Assembly (NCBI RefSeq): GCF_040253635.1
Contig: NZ_JBEJGX010000003.1
Location: 8,085,501 to 8,149,500 of the forward strand
Source of the DNA: Streptomyces sp. Edi2
GTDB taxonomy: Bacteria > Actinomycetota > Actinomycetes > Streptomycetales > Streptomycetaceae
Direction: 5' to 3'
DNA length: 64,000 nt
A program made the translations under genes and the position numbers. Position 1 is the first letter of the stretch. Each line of letters opens with the position of its first letter. Under the pieces are notes generated by a model. It had not been told where the DNA came from, searched no databases, and saw only the letters and a program-made list of their open reading frames with translations. Shown piece after piece: positions 1 to 8,585 of this stretch.

Positions 1-356
1 GCGCCGCCCAGCTCCGCGATCAGCCGCTCGCTCTGGGGCGCGGGACGGACGTCGTTCCACAGCAGGGCGGGACGCACCGGCTCACCGGCCGCGTCCAGGG
101 TGACCAGCCCGTGCTGCTGTCCGCCGACGGACACCGCCGAGGCCTGCCGCGCCGCGTCGCCGCACTGCGCCAGCGCCTCGCCCAGCGCCCGCCACCACTG
201 TGCGGGGTCGCTCTCCTTGCCGTCGCCGCCGACCGTGTGCGGCGCCTGGCCCCGGGCGATGACGGCTCCGGTCGCCGCGTCCACGACCAGCGCCTTGGTG
301 GACTGCGTCGAGCTGTCCACCCCGACGACCAGCGGTCCCGCTGACTGTGTGCCCAT
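1..356 (-). CDS. xylB: xylulokinase, N-terminal part (runs off the left edge)
   Basis: Phosphorylates D-xylulose to xylulose 5-phosphate, the second step of isomerase-type xylose use. The first residues read MGTQSAGPLVVGVDSSTQST, the FGGY-kinase phosphate-binding motif (GVDSSTQSTKA) close to the N-terminus. Further on come SVGGQQHGLV and PALLWNDVR, which are typical of xylulokinases. The ATG at 356 is preceded by a GGGAGAG ribosome binding site. About 118 codons of a roughly 480-codon gene are present; the rest lies outside the window. It is divergent from xylA, as is usual in Streptomyces, so both probably share a xylose-responsive control region. Confidence 0.93.
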   Translation of the reverse strand, partial: MGTQSAGPLVVGVDSSTQSTKALVVDAATGAVIARGQAPHTVGGDGKESDPAQWWRALGEALAQCGDAARQASAVSVGGQQHGLVTLDAAGEPVRPALLWNDVRPAPQSERLIAELGG

Positions 357-485
357 CGTGCACTCTCTCCCTCGGTGGCCCTGCTCCACGGCCCGGGTCC
401 AGGGGGTTCCCCGGCGTGCTGCCGCATATTAGTTTGGCCGCGGCGTAATTTGTAAAGCGCGTTGACGAAATCACCGGGAGTCGCG
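357..485. promoter_or_regulatory. xylB-xylA divergent control region
   Basis: A 129-bp gap between divergent genes. Positions 425-470 are strikingly AT-rich for this genome and contain TTAGTTTGG and TAATTTGTAAAG on either side of a CCGCGG core. A ROK-family XylR repressor normally controls this gene pair in actinobacteria, and the AT-rich block is the likely operator/promoter. This is inferred from position and composition. No xylR gene lies in the window. Confidence 0.5.
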
Positions 486-1649
486 ATGAGCCACCAGCCC
501 GTGCCCGAGGACAAGTTCAGCTTCGGCCTGTGGACCGTCGGCTGGCAGGGCCGTGACCCGTTCGGTGACGCCACCCGCCGGGCCCTGGACCCCGTCGAGT
601 CGGTCCACCGCCTCGCCGCCCTCGGCGCCTGGGGCGTCACCTTCCACGACGACGATCTGATCCCGTCCGGCGCCGGGGACATCGAGCGCCAGGCGGCCGT
701 CACCCGCTTCCGGAAGGCGCTGGACGCCACCGGCCTGACCGTGCCGATGGCCACCACCAACCTCTTCACCCACCCCGTCTTCAAGGACGGCGCCTTCACC
801 GCCAACGACCGCGACGTGCGCCGCTACGCCCTGCGCAAGACGCTCCGCAATATCGACCTCGCCGCCGAGCTGGGGGCCCGTACCTATGTCGCCTGGGGCG
901 GCCGGGAGGGCGCGGAGTCCGGCGCGGCCAAGGATGTACGGGCCGCCCTGGACCGGATGAAGGAGGCGTTCGACCTCCTGGGCCAGTACGTCGTCGAGCA
1001 GGGCTACGACCTGCGGTTCGCCATCGAACCCAAGCCCAACGAGCCGCGCGGCGACATCCTGCTGCCCACCGTCGGCCACGCCCTCGCCTTCATCGAGCGG
1101 CTGGAGCGCCCGGAGCTCTACGGCGTCAACCCCGAGGTGGGGCACGAGCAGATGGCCGGGCTCAACTTCCCGCACGGCATCGCCCAGGCACTGTGGGCGG
1201 GCAAGCTCTTCCACATCGACCTCAACGGCCAGAGCGGGATCAAGTACGACCAGGACCTGCGCTTCGGCGCGGGCGATCTGCGGTCCGCCTTCTGGCTGGT
1301 CGACCTGCTGGAGACGGCCGGATACGACGGGCCGCGGCACTTCGACTTCAAGCCGCCGCGTACCGAGGACCTGGACGGCGTCTGGACCTCGGCGGCCGGC
1401 TGTATGCGTAACTATCTGCTCCTCAGGGAACGCGCCGCGGCCTTCCGTGCCGACCCGGCCGTCCAGGATGCGCTGCACGCCGCGCGCCTGGAGCAGCTGA
1501 GCCGGCCCACCGCTGAGGACGGCCTCGCCGGGCTGCTCGCCGACGGCACGGCGTACGAGAACTTCGACGCCGAGGCGGCGGCCGCCCGCGGGATGGCCTT
1601 CGAGCATCTGGACCAGCTGGCGCTGGAGCACTTGATGGGGGCTGTCTGA
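486..1649 (+). CDS. xylA: xylose isomerase
   Basis: Interconverts D-xylose and D-xylulose (and glucose/fructose) in the cytoplasm, feeding xylB. The protein is 387 aa, the family length. It begins [20 protein letters not shown], matching the actinobacterial class I start. Visible hallmarks are TFHDDDLIP (catalytic His), [22 protein letters not shown] (metal-site Glu/Lys), [21 protein letters not shown] and [11 protein letters not shown] (metal-binding Asp residues). The ATG at 486 has a GGGAG site 6-10 bases upstream. An in-frame start at 462 would add eight residues absent from homologues and lacks such a site. Confidence 0.98.
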   Translation: MSHQPVPEDKFSFGLWTVGWQGRDPFGDATRRALDPVESVHRLAALGAWGVTFHDDDLIPSGAGDIERQAAVTRFRKALDATGLTVPMATTNLFTHPVFKDGAFTANDRDVRRYALRKTLRNIDLAAELGARTYVAWGGREGAESGAAKDVRAALDRMKEAFDLLGQYVVEQGYDLRFAIEPKPNEPRGDILLPTVGHALAFIERLERPELYGVNPEVGHEQMAGLNFPHGIAQALWAGKLFHIDLNGQSGIKYDQDLRFGAGDLRSAFWLVDLLETAGYDGPRHFDFKPPRTEDLDGVWTSAAGCMRNYLLLRERAAAFRADPAVQDALHAARLEQLSRPTAEDGLAGLLADGTAYENFDAEAAAARGMAFEHLDQLALEHLMGAV

Positions 1650-1729
1650 GGGGGCTCTATGAGCACTGGGCTGTTTTCCATGCCCTCGGAGGACACTCCG
1701 TCGGGCGCGAGGTGAGCTGCGGGCCCGGC

Positions 1730-2077
1730 TCAGGCGGAGCCGAGGATCGGGCGGATCTCGATCGTCTCCGGGGTGGGCAGGGTCTTGGCCAGCGCGAGTG
1801 CTTCCGCCCGGTCGTCGACTTCCAGCACGAACCAGCCACCGAGGGTCTCCTCGCCCCTGTGAGCGGGCCCGTCGGTCACCGTGGGCGTTCCGTCGGCCGC
1901 CTTGCGCACCGTGAGCGGGGTCTGGAGCTCGGTCTCGAAGGCCTCGCCGCCGACGAGGTGGCCCCTCGCAGCGATCTCGCCGATCCATGTCTCGTACACC
2001 TTGCGGTACGCGTCCCGGTCGGCCTGGATCCGTCGGCGCGACTCGTCCGTCTCGAAGATCATGAGCGCGTACTTCAT
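1730..2077 (-). CDS. YCII-domain protein (DGPF/YCII family)
   Basis: A 115-aa protein of the YCII-related superfamily, small cytoplasmic proteins with a conserved His/Asp pair and mostly unknown chemistry. Visible are the N-terminal MKYALMIFE strand, TVTDGPAHRGEETLGGWFVLE (the DGP-E-LGG-F signature) and a C-terminal ETIEIRPI strand. Its ATG overlaps the TGA of the upstream acetyltransferase (ATGA at 2077-2074), so the two are translationally coupled. Such proteins are often cotranscribed with ECF sigma factors, but none is present here. It ends 80 bp from the end of xylA on the opposite strand. Confidence 0.88.
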   Translation of the reverse strand: MKYALMIFETDESRRRIQADRDAYRKVYETWIGEIAARGHLVGGEAFETELQTPLTVRKAADGTPTVTDGPAHRGEETLGGWFVLEVDDRAEALALAKTLPTPETIEIRPILGSA

Positions 2078-2721
2078 GAGTGGTCCCCTCCATTGGCGAC
2101 TCGTTCGATGTCGGCCGGAGTTCCAGCCATGATGGTGCGGGCGTGTTCGGTGACCAGGTCGGCGGGCCAGTCCCACCACGTGGCGCGCAGCAGGCGCTCG
2201 ATGTCGGGGTCGGTGAAGCGCTGCCGGATCGGTGTGGCCGGGTTGCCGCCGACGATCGTGTAGGGCGGAACGTCGCCGGTGACCACGGTGCCGGCCGCGA
2301 TGATGGCGCCGTCGCCGATCCGGACGCCGGGCATGACGGTCGCCCCGTACCCGAACCAGACGTCGTTGCCGACGACGGTGTCGCCGCGGCTGGGCATGGC
2401 GGTCACGATGTCCAGGGTCTGTTCGGCCCATCGGCCGCCGAACATCGTGAACGGGTAAGTGGACACTCCCATCGTCGGGTGCTCGGCACCGGCCATCAGG
2501 AACCTGGTTCCCGCGGCGATGGCGCAGTACTTGCCGATGATCAGCCGCTCCGGCCCGTAGGCGTAGAGCACGTTGCGGTGCTCGAACTCCCGGGCGCCGT
2601 CCGGGTCGTCGTAGTAGGTGTAGTCGCCCACGACGACCTTTGGTGAGGCGACCAGGGGCTTGAGGAACACCACTCTGTCGTGTGCGGGCAGCGGATGGAC
2701 GGAGGTGGGATCGGGCGACAA
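2074..2721 (-). CDS. CatB/Vat-like hexapeptide acetyltransferase
   Basis: A 215-aa left-handed beta-helix acetyltransferase of the xenobiotic type (CatB chloramphenicol / Vat streptogramin family), acetyl-CoA dependent. Visible are VVGDYTYYDDP near residue 32, the IGKYCAIAAGTRFLMAGAEH turn with the catalytic His of AEHPTMG, the VVGNDVWFGYGATVMPGV hexapeptide repeats, and the IVGGNPAT(P)IR C-terminal motif. The start is TTG at 2721; no ATG or GTG in frame gives the family N-terminus. Whether it inactivates an antibiotic or acts on another acceptor cannot be told. It is divergent from a LysR remnant that may once have controlled it. Confidence 0.85.
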   Translation of the reverse strand: MSPDPTSVHPLPAHDRVVFLKPLVASPKVVVGDYTYYDDPDGAREFEHRNVLYAYGPERLIIGKYCAIAAGTRFLMAGAEHPTMGVSTYPFTMFGGRWAEQTLDIVTAMPSRGDTVVGNDVWFGYGATVMPGVRIGDGAIIAAGTVVTGDVPPYTIVGGNPATPIRQRFTDPDIERLLRATWWDWPADLVTEHARTIMAGTPADIERVANGGDHS

Positions 2722-2746
2722 GGCCAGGCCCTTCGTAGAGCGGATC

Positions 2747-3324
2747 GTGACGAAATCGAGCCTCGCCCATCTTCCTGACGCTCGCCGAGGAACTGCACTT
2801 CGGCCGGACGGCGCAGCGGCTGCACCTGTCCCAGGCGCGTGTCAGCCAGTCGATCCGTCAGCAGGAACGCCGCCTGGGCGGTGCCCTGTTCGACCGCAGC
2901 ACCCGCACCGTCGCGGTGGAGTTCGCGGAGTTCCACTTCAGCGATCCGCTCGCGCGGATGCGGGCCGGCGAGACCGATGTGAGCTGATGTGGCTGCCGGT
3001 GGTGGAGCGAGGCTTGCGCACCGGCCCGTGGTGCTCACGGAGGGCAGAGTGCCGGCCGTCGCCGCTGGTTCCCGGCTGGCGTCGCGGGAGCGCCTGTCGC
3101 TGGAGGATCTGGCCGGGCGGACGGTGCCGGAGTTCGGTGATCGTGGCGACGGGCAGTGGATACGGGCGATATGCCCTGACCGGACACCAGGCGGACGCCT
3201 GATCCACCACGGCTGCCACCACCGACCTGGGATGTGTCGGCTCGATGACAGCGGCCCGGACGCTGACCCGGCGGTGATCACCGGCTACAAGGCCACCCCG
3301 AACCGTCCTGACCCCGAGGTCTGA
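2747..3324 (+). pseudogene. LysR-family regulator remnant
   Basis: Pieces of a LysR regulator lie in order but in different frames. From 2769 comes the winged-helix segment (IFLTLAEELHFGRTAQRLHL, then SQARVSQSIRQQERRLGGALF). It is joined directly to an effector-domain strand (VEFAEFHFSDPLARMRAGET) and a stop at about 2988, so roughly 100 residues are missing. In another frame the effector domain resumes at 3013 (AHRPVVLTEGRVPAVAAGSR, then SLEDLAGRTVPEFGD) and runs to a stop at 3324. The start codon is also out of frame (GTG at 2747, MTKSSLA). This shows one internal deletion plus at least two frameshifts. The intact ancestor probably regulated the divergent acetyltransferase. Confidence 0.85.
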
Positions 3325-3577
3325 AATTTCCAAGCCCGCCGCTTTGCGCCGAAGGCGGCGGCCCGGCTCACCTTCGCCAGGTCGCCCGTCGGCGTACGTG
3401 GAGGAACTGGGCCAACAGCAGCGCCGCGTCTGTTGACGAACTCCGTCAGAGAGAGTTGCTGCAGATTGCCATGATCGGAAACCTACCGGGCGCTGTGCAC
3501 GCGCACACGAATATTCCGGTGCCTGATCGCGAGATTGGCGAGGCCCTCGGAGGCTGCGGTGGGTTGATGTCTGTCGC
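3325..3577. other. gene-free remnant DNA
   Basis: This stretch has no convincing gene. GC content is lower than its surroundings between about 3430 and 3560 (for example the run around cacacgaatattccgg). It lies between the LysR remnant and the esterase stop, and looks like further decayed sequence. Confidence 0.4.
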
Positions 3578-4543
3578 TCAGCCGAACAGCTTGCGCAGGA
3601 AGGCGATTTCGGCGGCCCGTTGTTCGCCGCCGCCGCTCTCGTGGGCGTTGAAGCGCCACACCTTGAGTTCCTTCTCGCCCGCGTAGTGGTGGTGGGCGGC
3701 GAAGCCGGTGGACGGGGGGACCACATCGTCGCGCAGGGCGGTGCCGAAGAGGGCCGGGGCGGTGGCGCGGGCGGCGAAGTTCAGGCCGTCGAAGTGGTCC
3801 AGGGTGTGCAGCGCGGTGTCGATCCGGCCGCGTTCTCCCGCGAAGTAGCGGGTGAGCTCGCCGTAGGGTCCGCTGTCCGTGATCTCGACGGCGCGGCGGA
3901 TGTGGGTCAGGAACGGTACGTCGATCAATGCGCCCGCCAGACCGGGGGCCAGTCCCGCGGCCGCCAGGGCGGCGGCGCCTCCCTGGCTGCCGCCGGCGAC
4001 CACGATCCGGCCGGCGTCCACCGCCGGGTGCCCCCGTGCCGTCTCCACGGCCCGTACCGCGTCGGTGAACAGCCGCCGGTAGTAGTAGTCCTCGGGGCGG
4101 AGCAGCCCCTGGGTCATCTTGCCGGGCACGCCCGGATTGCCGGAGCCGACCGGATCGAGGGTGTCACCGGGCCGGTTGGGGCCGCTCTGCCCGCGGGTGT
4201 CCATGACGAGGGTGGTGTACCCCGCGGACGGCCACAGCAGCCAGTCGTGCACCAGCCCCCGGCCGCCGCCGTAGCCGAGGTACTGCACGACGCACGGCAG
4301 CGGCTCGTCGGCCGCGCGCGGGAAGAGGAACCAGCCGCGGATACGGTGCCCGCCGAAGCCGGAGAACGTCACATCGTGGGTGCGCAGCAGCGCCAGCCCC
4401 GCATCGACCTCGGTGAAGTGTGCATCGAGGTCATGGGCACGGGCTTCGTCGAGGGTGCGCTGCCAGAAGGCGTCGAAACCGGCCGGCTCGGGGCGCGGCG
4501 GGCGGTAGTTGTGCAACTCGTCCAAGGGCAGGTCGGTGAACAC
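3578..4543 (-). CDS. acetylxylan esterase / cephalosporin-C deacetylase family
   Basis: A 321-aa alpha/beta hydrolase of the AXE1 family (CE7-like), which removes acetyl groups from xylo-oligosaccharides. The family length matches. Visible are the N-terminal DLPLDELHNYRPP signature, PLPCVVQYLGYGGGRG, the DTRGQSG motif, the nucleophile GGSQGG, the acid Asp in LRDDVVPPST, and the base His in FNAHESGGG. There is no signal peptide, so it should act on imported oligosaccharides. The start is GTG 4543, six bases behind a GGAGG site; a longer frame upstream has no such site. Its position near xylAB suggests a role in hemicellulose use, but it is not in their transcript. Confidence 0.9.
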   Translation of the reverse strand: MFTDLPLDELHNYRPPRPEPAGFDAFWQRTLDEARAHDLDAHFTEVDAGLALLRTHDVTFSGFGGHRIRGWFLFPRAADEPLPCVVQYLGYGGGRGLVHDWLLWPSAGYTTLVMDTRGQSGPNRPGDTLDPVGSGNPGVPGKMTQGLLRPEDYYYRRLFTDAVRAVETARGHPAVDAGRIVVAGGSQGGAAALAAAGLAPGLAGALIDVPFLTHIRRAVEITDSGPYGELTRYFAGERGRIDTALHTLDHFDGLNFAARATAPALFGTALRDDVVPPSTGFAAHHHYAGEKELKVWRFNAHESGGGEQRAAEIAFLRKLFG

Positions 4544-4722
4544 AGAAAACCTCCGAGCCGTAGGTGGCTTGCTGCTTGCTTGCCTGTCGCCAACGGTGCC
4601 CACGAGCCGGACAGTTCAGACGTGGCTTCGGGCCGGTCAGCGCCCGCCGTGGACGGCGACTTCGAGAGCAGCCCGCCGACGCCCGCCGACGCCCGCCGAT
4701 GCCCGCCCACGGCAGCGGCCGG

Positions 4723-5562
4723 TCAGCGGTCGATACGCTTGCCCGCCGCGCCGGCGTCCGTGACCTCGCCCACCTCGGCGGCGGCCGGATCCAGCACCCG
4801 CGCCAGGAACGTCCTGGTCCGCTCGTGCCGAGGGGCGCCCACCACCTGCTCCGGAGTGCCCTGCTCGACGATCACTCCGCCGTCCATGAACACCACCCGG
4901 TCGGCGACCTCCCGCGCGAAGCTCATCTCATGGGTGACGACGAGCATCGTCATGCCCTCCTGCGCCAGACCCCGCATCACCGCCAGCACATCGCCGACCA
5001 GCTCCGGGTCCAGCGCCGAGGTCGGCTCGTCGAAGAGCATCAGCTCCGGGTCCATGGACAGCGCCCGGGCGATGGCCACCCGCTGTTGCTGCCCGCCGGA
5101 CAACTGCGCCGGATAGGCAGTCGCCTTGTCACTGAGCCCGACCCGTTCGAGGTTGGCACGGGCGATCCGCTCCGCCTCGGTGCGGTCGCGGCGCAGCACC
5201 CGCCGCTGGGCAATCGTCAGATTCTCCAGCGCGGTCAGATGCGGAAAGAGGTTGAAGGCCTGGAAGACCATCCCGATCCGCTGCCGCACCCGGTCGATGT
5301 CCACGTCCGGGTCGGTCACCTCGGTGCCGGCCACCACGACCCGGCCCGCGCTCGGCTCCTCCAGCAGATTCACACAGCGCAGCAAGGTCGACTTCCCGGA
5401 CCCCGAGGGCCCGATGACACACACCACCTCACCGCGCGCCACCGAGAAGTCGATCCCGCGCAGCACCTCCAGCTCACCGAACGCCTTGCGCAGCCCCTGT
5501 ACGTCGATGGCCTTCGCATCCGTCGTCCCCGGTGCCGCCTGGTCGGTCGTCACACAGCTCAC
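4723..5562 (-). CDS. polar amino acid ABC transporter ATPase (GlnQ type)
   Basis: A 279-aa cytoplasmic ATPase driving uptake of polar amino acids (glutamate/glutamine class). Motifs: Walker [11 protein letters not shown]-loop [10 protein letters not shown], signature LSGGQQQR, Walker [13 protein letters not shown] and H-loop VVTHEMSFA. The C-terminus carries an extra alanine-rich tail. The GTG start overlaps the permease TGA by four bases (GTGA, 5559-5562). It is the last gene of the three-gene minus-strand operon binding protein, permease, ATPase. The exact substrate is not readable from the ATPase. Confidence 0.94.
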   Translation of the reverse strand: MSCVTTDQAAPGTTDAKAIDVQGLRKAFGELEVLRGIDFSVARGEVVCVIGPSGSGKSTLLRCVNLLEEPSAGRVVVAGTEVTDPDVDIDRVRQRIGMVFQAFNLFPHLTALENLTIAQRRVLRRDRTEAERIARANLERVGLSDKATAYPAQLSGGQQQRVAIARALSMDPELMLFDEPTSALDPELVGDVLAVMRGLAQEGMTMLVVTHEMSFAREVADRVVFMDGGVIVEQGTPEQVVGAPRHERTRTFLARVLDPAAAEVGEVTDAGAAGKRIDR

Positions 5563-6353
5563 CTGGCCTTCGCCGTACGGGCCTCCAGCCGACGGACCAG
5601 TTGGCCGAGCGGGAGGGTGATCACGAGGTAGAGCAGCCCGGCGATCAGGATCGGGGTCAGGCTCTTGTGCTCATTGAGCGCATCGCGCCCGAAGTTCGCC
5701 AGCTCGAACTGGCTGAGGGAGAGCCCCAGCAGGTACACCAGCGAAGAATCCTTGGTCAGCAGGATCAGTTCATTGGTCAGCGGCGGCAGCACGATGCGGA
5801 ATGCCTGCGGAATGACGATCGAGACCATCGCCCGGCCGTGCGACATCCCCAGGGAACGCGCCGCCTCCGTCTGGCCCTTGGGAACCGCCTGAATACCGGC
5901 CCGGATGGTTTCCGCCATGTACGCCGCGCCCACCAGCCCGAGCGACAGCATGACCGTGACGTTCATATCGAGCGCGACCTCGAAGGCCAGCGGCACACCG
6001 AAGCCGAGCGCGATGAACACCAGCAGACAGGGAATGCCGCGGAAGAACTCGATATAGGTGACCGCGATCCAGCGGTAGGGCGGCACCGAGGAGAGGCGCA
6101 TCAGGGCGAGCACCAGTCCCAGCGCCAGACCGAAACCGAAGCCGAGCAGGGTGTAGAGGACGGTGTTGACCAGCGCCGTGGTGATGATGTCGGGGAACAG
6201 CGCCTTCGCGACCTCCACGTCGAAGAATGCCATCCGCAGCTGATGCCAGTCGGCGATCAGCGCGAAGACCACCACGGCGAGGACCAGCACGCCGTACTGC
6301 ACGCCGCGGATCACCCGGGCGCGCTGTCGTTTCGACAGAGGAATGACAGACAT
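5559..6353 (-). CDS. polar amino acid ABC transporter permease (HisM/GlnP type)
   Basis: A 264-aa inner-membrane permease of the His/Glu/Gln/Arg family, with about five hydrophobic segments and the EAA loop ([14 protein letters not shown], then [16 protein letters not shown]). The start is taken at ATG 6353 ([12 protein letters not shown]), 11 bases after the binding-protein stop and behind a GAGG site. A longer frame would run into the upstream gene. There is a single permease rather than the GluC/GluD pair, so the transporter probably works as a homodimer. A basic stretch at the N-terminus precedes the first membrane helix. Confidence 0.93.
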   Translation of the reverse strand: MSVIPLSKRQRARVIRGVQYGVLVLAVVVFALIADWHQLRMAFFDVEVAKALFPDIITTALVNTVLYTLLGFGFGLALGLVLALMRLSSVPPYRWIAVTYIEFFRGIPCLLVFIALGFGVPLAFEVALDMNVTVMLSLGLVGAAYMAETIRAGIQAVPKGQTEAARSLGMSHGRAMVSIVIPQAFRIVLPPLTNELILLTKDSSLVYLLGLSLSQFELANFGRDALNEHKSLTPILIAGLLYLVITLPLGQLVRRLEARTAKAR

Positions 6354-6364
6354 GACGGCGGGCC

Positions 6365-7162
6365 TCAGCTCTGCGGGGTGGTGCCGAACCACTTCTTGTA
6401 GATCCGGTCGTAACTCCCGTCCGATTTCGCCTTCTTGATGACCGTGTTGATCTTCTTCCGCAGTGCGTCGTTCCCGGTGCGCACACCGATGCCGTAGTGC
6501 TCACCGGTATTGAATTCCGCGGTGACCGTGGTGTCCGGATTCTGCTTCACATAGTCGAAGAGCACACCGTTGTCATTGATGCCGGCATCGACCTGGCCGG
6601 ACTTCACGGCGGTCAGCAGCAGCCCCAGATCCTCGAACTCCACCAGCTCGACGCCCTTGCCGTGCTTCTTGGCGTAGATCCCGCCGGTGGTGGCCTTCTG
6701 GTAGCCGAGCTTCTTGCCCTTGAGGTCCTCGACCTTCTTGAAGGGCTTGCCCTTCTTCGTCAGCAGCGCCTGCGTGGCATTGAAATACGGGTCGGAGAAA
6801 TCCATGACCTTGTCCCGCGCGGACGTGATCGTCATACCGGCGGCGGCCAGATCGCATTTGCGGATCGTGAAATCCTGGCCGGTCTCAATGCCTTCGAAGG
6901 GGGTGTTGACGATCTCCTGCTTCACACCCAGGTCCTTGGCGACCAGGTCCACCAGATCCACATCGAACCCGACGGCCTTGCCGTCCTTCTTCACCTGGAA
7001 CGGCGCGTAGGGAAGGTGGGTGCAGGTCTTCAAGGTCCCGGAGGAGACCAGTTCCAGGCCGCCGGAACCCTTCTTCCCGCCGGACGTGGTGCTGCTGCAC
7101 CCCGCCAGAACGGCGACGGCTGCGGCGACGGCTATGACAGGCAACGCGGAGCGAGCGGACAC
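6365..7162 (-). CDS. amino acid ABC transporter substrate-binding lipoprotein
   Basis: A 265-aa family-3 solute-binding lipoprotein. A hydrophobic signal ends in the lipobox VLAGC near residue 19, followed by a Ser/Thr/Gly linker and the SBP_bac_3 fold (FDVDLVDLVAKDLGV, CDLAAAGMTITSARDKVMDFSDPY, LGYQKATTGG, HYGIGVRTGNDALRKKIN). The DFSDPY/ALRKKIN motifs fit glutamate- or glutamine-type binders. The start is GTG 7162 behind a GGAGGG site; longer frames put extra residues before the signal peptide. It is the first gene of the operon. The promoter must lie between 7163 and about 7300. Confidence 0.92.
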   Translation of the reverse strand: MSARSALPVIAVAAAVAVLAGCSSTTSGGKKGSGGLELVSSGTLKTCTHLPYAPFQVKKDGKAVGFDVDLVDLVAKDLGVKQEIVNTPFEGIETGQDFTIRKCDLAAAGMTITSARDKVMDFSDPYFNATQALLTKKGKPFKKVEDLKGKKLGYQKATTGGIYAKKHGKGVELVEFEDLGLLLTAVKSGQVDAGINDNGVLFDYVKQNPDTTVTAEFNTGEHYGIGVRTGNDALRKKINTVIKKAKSDGSYDRIYKKWFGTTPQS

Positions 7163-7307
7163 AGGCCCTCCAGGGGCAGGATGAACATCAACCAAGCCGT
7201 GCGTGCTGCGATGTGGCTGCATCCTGCCACCGGTCCTGGGCTCTGTCCCCGCTGCGTCGGTTGCGTCTGTGTAACGCCTTCGGCCCGCATCCGGGACCGT
7301 GAACGGG

Positions 7308-7405
7308 CGCCCGGGCGTGCGCCCGGCTGCCGCTCATGCGCCTGTGCCGACGCGCCGGCTGCCGCTCACACGCCCGGGCGTGCGCCCGGCTGCCGCTCAT
7401 GCGCC
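7308..7405. repeat. two perfect 35-bp direct repeats with hairpin
   Basis: Positions 7308-7342 and 7371-7405 are identical over 35 bp, 63 bp apart, with a partial third copy between them at 7352-7371. Each copy contains the near-perfect hairpin CCGGGCG-TG-CGCCCGG. The block lies downstream of the mmuM stop and upstream of the binding-protein start, so it could act as a terminator or attenuator for mmuM. Confidence 0.7.
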
Positions 7406-7449
7406 GCCGATGTCTCTGGCCCTGGCTGACGCCCCCCCGGGCCGCTGCT

Positions 7450-8370
7450 TCAGCGGCCGAGCCCCGCCGCCAGCTCGGCGATGGCTTCCGGACCCACCCG
7501 GCAGCAGCCGCCGATGAGCCGGGCACCGTCCGCGGCCCAGGCGGCCACCCGGTCCGCGCGGAACGCCGCCTCGCCGCACCAGGCCCGCGCCCCGGCGTCC
7601 CAGCTCTCCCCGCTGTTGGGGTAGACCACCACCGGCTTGCCCGTGACCTGCGCCGCCAGCCGCACCGCCCGGTCCGCATCCTCCGGTGCGCAGCAGTTCA
7701 CCCCCACCGCGATCACCTCATCGGCCTCGGCCGCCACCGCGAACGCCTCCGTCAGCGGCTGCCCGGCCCGGGTGCGGTCACCGGCCACGCTGTACGACAG
7801 ATAGGCCGGCACGCCCAGTCCGCGCACCGCCCGCAGCAGCGCCCGGGCCTCCTCGGCATCCGGCACCGTCTCCAGCGCCAGCACATCGGGCCCCGCCGCG
7901 GCCAGCACCTCCAGGCGCGGCCGGTGGAAACGCTCCAGCTCGTCCACCGACAGGCCGTACCGGCCGCGGTACTCGGAACCGTCCGCCAGCATCGCCCCGT
8001 ACGGGCCCGCCGACGCGGCCACATACAGCGGCCCGGCAACCCCGCCGGCCAGCGCCCGCCCTGCCGCCTCGCGGGCCAGCTCCACACTCCGGCCGAGCAG
8101 CGCCGCGGCCCGCTCCTCGCCGATACCGCGCCGCGCGAAGCCCTCGAACGTCGCCTGATAGCTGGCGGTGATCGCGACCTGCGCCCCGGCTTCGTAGTAC
8201 GCCAGATGCGCTTGCAGCACCGCCTCCGGCTCCTCGGCCAGCAGCCGGGCCGACCAGAGCGCGTCGCCGAGGTCGTGCCCGGCGGCCTCCAGTTGATTGG
8301 ACAGCCCGCCGTCGAGGACGAGCGGCCCCGCGGCGAGGGCGTCGGTGAGCGGCGGGGACGTGCTGACCAT
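7450..8370 (-). CDS. mmuM: homocysteine S-methyltransferase
   Basis: A 306-aa enzyme transferring a methyl group from S-methylmethionine (or SAM) to homocysteine to give methionine. Visible are the LDGGLSNQLE N-terminal motif and the zinc-site cysteines in VNCCAPEDA and IGGCCRVGPEAI. The length fits the single-domain MmuM family rather than MetH. The start is ATG 8370 (MVSTSPPL) with a GAGAGG site. An in-frame GTG-type start 14 codons upstream has no comparable site. It stands alone on the minus strand, after the lacZ terminator. Confidence 0.93.
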   Translation of the reverse strand: MVSTSPPLTDALAAGPLVLDGGLSNQLEAAGHDLGDALWSARLLAEEPEAVLQAHLAYYEAGAQVAITASYQATFEGFARRGIGEERAAALLGRSVELAREAAGRALAGGVAGPLYVAASAGPYGAMLADGSEYRGRYGLSVDELERFHRPRLEVLAAAGPDVLALETVPDAEEARALLRAVRGLGVPAYLSYSVAGDRTRAGQPLTEAFAVAAEADEVIAVGVNCCAPEDADRAVRLAAQVTGKPVVVYPNSGESWDAGARAWCGEAAFRADRVAAWAADGARLIGGCCRVGPEAIAELAAGLGR

Positions 8371-8494
8371 GGTGCAGAACCTCTCGTTGTTGCGGGACGC
8401 GCGGGTGCTCACGCCTCACCCCGGAGCGTAACGCCGACCGCTGACACAACCCCTTGCCGCAGTGCTGCGCACGCCGCGGCGTAGGACACCTGCG

Positions 8495-8508
8495 TACCCC
8501 GCGGGGTA
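8495..8508. promoter_or_regulatory. 14-bp perfect palindrome upstream of mmuM
   Basis: TACCCCGCGGGGTA is a perfect palindrome about 125 bp upstream of the mmuM start. It lies between the lacZ terminator hairpin and the gene, where a promoter/operator for mmuM is expected. A protein binding it is not known from the sequence. Confidence 0.4.
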
Positions 8509-8514
8509 GGGCAC

Positions 8515-8549
8515 GTGCGCCGGCCGTTACGGCACGGCGGCCGGCGCAC
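8515..8549 (-). terminator. hairpin terminator after lacZ
   Basis: A perfect 12-bp stem, GTGCGCCGGCCG at 8515-8526 and its complement at 8538-8549, with an 11-base loop. It lies 37 bases past the lacZ stop on the minus strand. There is no T-run, as is common for Streptomyces terminators. Confidence 0.75.
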
Positions 8550-8585
8550 CACCGGCGACTGGCCGACGCCACGTCCGGCGCGGGC

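Noticed and set aside
1700-1740. Terminator between xylA and the YCII gene
   Set aside because: TGAGC...GCTCA is only a 5-bp stem around a GC core and overlaps the YCII stop; too weak to call.
2074-2721. Naming the acetyltransferase as chloramphenicol or streptogramin resistance
   Set aside because: The fold and His are shared by many xenobiotic acetyltransferases; the substrate is not readable.
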